Part shown: piece by piece, positions 60,902-64,000 of the stretch
Numbering within the stretch: the first letter of the stretch is position 1
Layout of the letters: each line of letters starts with the position of its first letter
Assembly (NCBI RefSeq): GCF_000716595.1
Contig: NZ_JNXC01000003.1
Location: forward strand, 62,001 to 126,000
Length of the DNA stretch: 64,000 nt
Source: Saccharothrix sp. NRRL B-16314
GTDB lineage: Bacteria > Actinomycetota > Actinomycetes > Mycobacteriales > Pseudonocardiaceae
Direction: 5' to 3'
The notes under the pieces: generated by a model
What the model was told of the DNA's origin: nothing
Databases searched by the model: none
Seen by the model: the letters and a program-made list of their open reading frames with translations, nothing else
Position numbers and translations under genes: made by a program

Positions 60902-61869
60902 AGAGGCTCGTCGCGTTCACCCTGGTCCTGCTCACGGCCGGCTGCGGCGCGAGGATCGCCGACACCGAGCCGGCCGCCGCCGTCACCGTCACGAACTGCG
61001 GGCAGGAGGTCGCCTACCCGAAACCGTCCCGTGTGGTCACCAACGACACCGGCATCACCGAGCTGATGTTCGCGCTCGGCCTCGGCGACCGGATGGCGGG
61101 CTACGTGATCGGCGGCAGCCGGACGACCGACGTCGAGTCGTCGCCGTGGAAGGCGGACTTCGAGCGGGTGCCGAACCTCGGGGAGCAGATCACCAAGGAG
61201 CTCGTCCAGGGCGCGCGGGCCGACCTGGTGTTCGCCGGCTGGAACTACGGCTTCTCGGAGAGCACCGGCTTCACCCCGGACGCGTTGGCGGAGCTGGGCA
61301 TCGCCACCTACCAGCTCACCGAGGCGTGCCGGAACGGCGTGGGGACGCAGCGCGGCATCATGCCCCCGCTGGAAGCCCTCTACACCGACCTGCGCAACCT
61401 CGGCCGCATCTTCGGCGTGGAGGCCAAGGCCGAAGAGCTGATCGCCGGGTACCGCAAGCAGGTCGCGGAGGCGGGGAAGCTCGTCGAAGAGCACCGCCCG
61501 ACGGTGTTCCTCTACGACAGCGGCCTCGACCAGCCGTTCACCTCGGGCCGCAACGGCGCTCCGCAGGACATCATCGACAAGGCCGGCGGCGAGAACGTCT
61601 TCGGCGACCTGGACGACAGCTGGACCACGGTCGGGTGGGAGGCCGTCGTCGCCCGCGACCCGGACGTGGTGCTGATCAACGACTACGCGGACGGCCAGGC
61701 GACCACACCGGACGAGAAGCGCGCGTTCCTGGAGTCCTACCAGCCGCTCCGGGACGTCACCGCGATCAAGGACAAGCGGTTCTTCGTGCTGCCGTACGCC
61801 GCGCTCGTGGAGAGCCCGCGCAACCCGGCCGCCATCGAGGCGTTCGCCAGGTTCCTCGCCGGCGCCTGA
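60898..61869 (+). CDS. ABC transporter substrate-binding lipoprotein (siderophore/B12 class)
   Basis: 323 residues from a GTG. The lipobox LTAGC has its lipidated cysteine at C16. A class III (FecB/BtuF) two-lobe fold is joined by a long helix (EAKAEELIAGYRKQV). PSRVVTNDTGITELMFALGLG opens the N-lobe; RNGAPQDIIDKAGGENVF opens the C-lobe. Ligand may be ferric siderophore, heme or cobalamin. No iron (IdeR/DmdR) box was found upstream, so the ligand remains open. Confidence 0.92.
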   Translation: MKRLVAFTLVLLTAGCGARIADTEPAAAVTVTNCGQEVAYPKPSRVVTNDTGITELMFALGLGDRMAGYVIGGSRTTDVESSPWKADFERVPNLGEQITKELVQGARADLVFAGWNYGFSESTGFTPDALAELGIATYQLTEACRNGVGTQRGIMPPLEALYTDLRNLGRIFGVEAKAEELIAGYRKQVAEAGKLVEEHRPTVFLYDSGLDQPFTSGRNGAPQDIIDKAGGENVFGDLDDSWTTVGWEAVVARDPDVVLINDYADGQATTPDEKRAFLESYQPLRDVTAIKDKRFFVLPYAALVESPRNPAAIEAFARFLAGA

Positions 61870-61928
61870 GGGCGCGCGGCTGAGCGACGGCTAGCTGTAC
61901 CCAGGATGTGGGACAACCCGTCCGTGGC

Positions 61929-61958
61929 TTGGTCTCATCGGGCGGGTTGTGGCACCAT
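61929..61958 (+). promoter_or_regulatory. Candidate promoter of the cimA leader
   Basis: TTGGTC (61929-61934) and CACCAT (61953-61958) are 18 bp apart. The leader GTG at 61966 is 7 nt after the -10-like hexamer, as in the ilvB leader. The -10 is a weak match. Confidence 0.45.
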
Positions 61959-61965
61959 CGGCGAC

Positions 61966-62010
61966 GTGGCTCTCCACACCGTGATCATTATCGTTGAGCG
62001 CGTCGGCTAG
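61966..62010 (+). CDS. cimA leader peptide
   Basis: A 14-residue ORF, MALHTVIIIVERVG, then TAG. The Val-Ile-Ile-Ile-Val run matches the end products of the pathway that CimA feeds (isoleucine). It overlaps an exclusive hairpin and is followed by a T-tract terminator, so it is a likely attenuation sensor for isoleucyl- or valyl-tRNA. Confidence 0.82.
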   Translation: MALHTVIIIVERVG

Positions 62011-62066
62011 TGCTTCCTCGAAGCAACCGACGCGCTGACCTCTCGCATCCTGCGGGGGGTCTTTTT
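61997..62066 (+). promoter_or_regulatory. cimA attenuator
   Basis: AGCGCGTCGG (61997-62006), inside the leader ORF, pairs perfectly with CCGACGCGCT (62027-62036). The terminator follows at once: GACC (62037-62040) pairs with GGTC (62058-62061), extended by CTCTCGCA/TGCGGGG to an 11-bp stem with a 3-nt loop and five T (62062-62066). GGAG (62084-62087) and the cimA GTG lie beyond it. Confidence 0.82.
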
Positions 62067-62094
62067 GTTTTCCGAGATCTCTAGGAGCCCCTTC

Positions 62095-63696
62095 GTGACC
62101 CCCCTCGGCGATTCATTCCACCTCTTCGACACGACCCTGCGGGACGGTGCCCAGCGCGAGGGCATCACCTACTCGGTCAACGACAAGCTGGCCGTCGCCC
62201 GCCTGCTCGACTCGCTGGGCGTGGGGTTCATCGAAGGTGGCTGGCCGGGCGCCATGCCGAAGGACACGGAGTTCTTCGCCCGCGCCGCCGCGGGGGAGCT
62301 CACGCTCAAGAACGCGCAGCTCGTCGCGTTCGGCTCGACCCGCAAGGCGGGCGTCAAGGTGGAGGAGGACGCGCAGGTCAGGGCGTTGCTGGAGGCTCGG
62401 ACGCCGGTCGTGACGCTGGTCGCCAAATCGGACCGCCGGCACATCGAACTGGCCCTGCGCACGGACGTCGCGGAGAACTGCGCCATGGTCCGCGACACGG
62501 TCCGCTTCCTGGTGGACGAAGGTCGCCGGGTCTTCCTCGACGCCGAGCACTTCTTCGACGGCTTCGCCTTCGACCCCGACACGTCGCTGCGCGTGCTGGA
62601 GTCCGCTGTGGAGGGTGGCGCGGACGTCGTCGTGCTGTGCGACACCAACGGCGGCCAGCTGCCCCTGGGCCTGGCCGAGACCGTCGCCGACGTGATCGCC
62701 CGCACGGGCTTCCGCGTCGGCATCCACTGCCAGGACGACACGTCCTGCGCGGTGGGCAACACCATCGCCGCGGTGCAGGCGGGGGCGACCCACGTCCAGT
62801 GCACCGCGAACGGTTACGGCGAACGGGCGGGCAACGCCGACCTGTTCGCCGTCGTCGGGAACCTCGTGACCAAACTCGGCCTGCAAGTGCTACCGCGCGA
62901 ATCGCTGGCCGAGCTCACCCGGGTCTCCCATGCGTTGGCCGAAATCGCGAACATCGCACCCGACACCCACCAGGCCTACGTCGGGTCGTCGGCTTTCGCC
63001 CACAAGGCGGGGCTGCACGCGAGCGCGATCAAAGTGGATCCGGAGCTGTACAACCACATCGATCCGGACACCGTCGGCAACGACATGCGGGTGCTGGTCA
63101 CCGAGATGGCGGGTCGGGCCAGTCTCGAACTCAAGGGACGTGAGTTCGGGATCGACCTGACCCGCCGGCCGGACGCGCTCACCAACGTGGTGCGCAAGGT
63201 CAAGGAGCTGGAGCAGGGCGGCTGGTCGTTCGAAGCGGCCGACGCCTCCCTGGAACTGCTCATCAAGAACGAGCTGTCCGAGCTGGACACGCCACCGTTC
63301 GTGCTGGAGTCGTACCGCGTGGTGCTCGACCACCACCAGGACGGCGCGATCGTGTCCGAGGCCACGGTGAAGGTGCACGTCGCCGGTGAGCGGGTCATCG
63401 CGACCGCCGAGGGCAACGGCCCGGTGCACGCCCTGGACGCCGCGTTGCGGAAGGCGTTGCTGCCCCACCTGTCCTGGCTGGACGCGGTGGAGCTGAACGA
63501 CTACAAGGTCCGCATCCTCGCCGGGTCGCACGATCCGGTCGAGCACGGCACCGACGCCGTCACCCGCGTGCTCGTGGAGTCCACCGACGGCGAGCGCGAG
63601 TGGACCACCGTGGGCGTGCACGGGAACATCGTCGAGGCCAGCTGGCTCGCGCTGTGCGACGCGCTGGTGCACAAGGCGTCCCGGATCACCCCGTGA
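62095..63696 (+). CDS. cimA: Citramalate synthase
   Basis: 533 residues from the GTG at 62095, chosen because GGAG lies 7 nt upstream; the TTG at 62065 lies in the terminator. LFDTTLRDGAQREGI holds the catalytic R16/D17 of the HMG-CoA-lyase-like barrel. Later motifs are DAEHFFDGF, LCDTNGGQLP and GIHCQDDTSCAVGN, plus a C-terminal LeuA-dimer-type regulatory domain. It condenses pyruvate and acetyl-CoA to citramalate, a threonine-independent route to isoleucine via 2-ketobutyrate. It belongs to the TIGR00977 group and is under its own attenuator. Confidence 0.94.
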   Translation: MTPLGDSFHLFDTTLRDGAQREGITYSVNDKLAVARLLDSLGVGFIEGGWPGAMPKDTEFFARAAAGELTLKNAQLVAFGSTRKAGVKVEEDAQVRALLEARTPVVTLVAKSDRRHIELALRTDVAENCAMVRDTVRFLVDEGRRVFLDAEHFFDGFAFDPDTSLRVLESAVEGGADVVVLCDTNGGQLPLGLAETVADVIARTGFRVGIHCQDDTSCAVGNTIAAVQAGATHVQCTANGYGERAGNADLFAVVGNLVTKLGLQVLPRESLAELTRVSHALAEIANIAPDTHQAYVGSSAFAHKAGLHASAIKVDPELYNHIDPDTVGNDMRVLVTEMAGRASLELKGREFGIDLTRRPDALTNVVRKVKELEQGGWSFEAADASLELLIKNELSELDTPPFVLESYRVVLDHHQDGAIVSEATVKVHVAGERVIATAEGNGPVHALDAALRKALLPHLSWLDAVELNDYKVRILAGSHDPVEHGTDAVTRVLVESTDGEREWTTVGVHGNIVEASWLALCDALVHKASRITP

Positions 63697-64000
63697 CGAG
63701 CCTGAACCCCTCGGCCGACAGGATCCGGTTGAGCGGGTAGAAGAAGGACGACCCGCCGGAGGAGCAGTTGCCGCTGCCACCCAGCACGTGGCCCTGCGCC
63801 TGGGTGCCGGTGAAGATGGGCGACCACTGGTCGCCGGGCTCGCTGCACAGGCTCGTCCGCGTCAGCCCGTAGACCGTGCCGGTCGGGTAGGTGACGGTGA
63901 CGTTCTTGGCCACCACGGTGCCGCACCGCATGCCGGTGGTGCGGCCCACCGCGCACACCTGCCCGCCGACCGGTGTCTCGTACGCACCGGTGATGGTGCG
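63686..64000 (-). CDS. Streptogrisin/alpha-lytic-type S1 protease homologue, 5' partial
   Basis: The frame is open to the window edge, so only the last 104 residues are visible. Alignment by eye with streptogrisin-type proteases is clear: VCAVGRTTGMRCGTV, then SLCSEPGD, and GGSGNCSSGGSSFFYPLNRIL near the end. But the catalytic GDSGG motif reads GDQWS, so the serine nucleophile and oxyanion-hole glycines are missing. It is probably an inactive or repurposed secreted homologue. The 3' end overlaps convergent cimA by 11 nt. Confidence 0.82.
   Translation of the reverse strand, partial: RTITGAYETPVGGQVCAVGRTTGMRCGTVVAKNVTVTYPTGTVYGLTRTSLCSEPGDQWSPIFTGTQAQGHVLGGSGNCSSGGSSFFYPLNRILSAEGFRLVTG

Overview
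The window is high-GC DNA with strong third-position G/C bias, many GTG starts and numerous stop/start overlaps. It looks like chromosomal core DNA of a filamentous actinomycete. The gene set and order suggest the Pseudonocardiaceae (Saccharothrix, Lentzea or Actinosynnema-like); this is inference from the sequence alone. From memory, the order and strands etfBA - two acyltransferases - cysteine desulfurase - mnmA - MetE-like - ligA - ACT protein - gatCAB - lppZ-like - doxX - PH protein - ilvBNC - serA - leuB match Mycobacterium tuberculosis Rv3029c back to Rv2995c. It therefore reads as an ancient actinobacterial backbone with lineage-specific insertions.

Layout. 1-1.7 kb: electron transfer flavoprotein. 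1.8-3.5 kb: an ornithine-lipid-type acyltransferase pair. 3.5-7.7 kb: secreted peptide, drug efflux pump, cysteine desulfurase and tRNA thiolase MnmA. 7.8-15.6 kb: small membrane proteins, an ECF sigma factor with a SnoaL domain, a PLP lyase, a thioesterase and a core-MetE methyltransferase. 15.8-22.3 kb: a LysR gene divergent from sdhCAB, and a YeiH-like exporter divergent from its own LysR gene. 22.3-28.2 kb: ligA and accessory enzymes. 28.3-32.8 kb: ACT protein and gatCAB with a tiny membrane protein inside. 33-38.7 kb: a small repeat peptide with a TPR-CHAT caspase-like protein, then a secreted M14 peptidase. 38.7-45.9 kb: lipoprotein, hydrolase, dehydrogenase, DoxX, ilvD, VKOR and PH proteins. 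46-58.6 kb: attenuated ilvBNC, an ECF pair, serA, a large subtilase and leuB. 59-62 kb: an iron-siderophore type ABC importer. 62-63.7 kb: cimA behind its own attenuator. 63.7-64 kb: the 3' end of a streptogrisin-like gene.

IlvB, IlvN, IlvC, IlvD, LeuB and CimA together cover much of branched-chain amino acid synthesis. Both ilvB and cimA have leader peptides rich in their end-product amino acids, followed by mutually exclusive hairpins and T-tract terminators. IscS-type desulfurase and MnmA form a tRNA thiolation unit. GatCAB supplies Gln-/Asn-tRNA. SdhCAB and EtfAB feed the menaquinone pool.

The most unusual features are four loci of a rigid 22-bp repeat module built from two related motifs in a fixed order, often arranged as large palindromes between convergent genes; the peptide plus TPR-CHAT pair; the cimA attenuator; two T-N11-A palindromes lying over start codons of LysR genes; and a protease homologue whose GDSGG motif has become GDQWS. 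No rRNA, tRNA, CRISPR array or insertion sequence was recognised.
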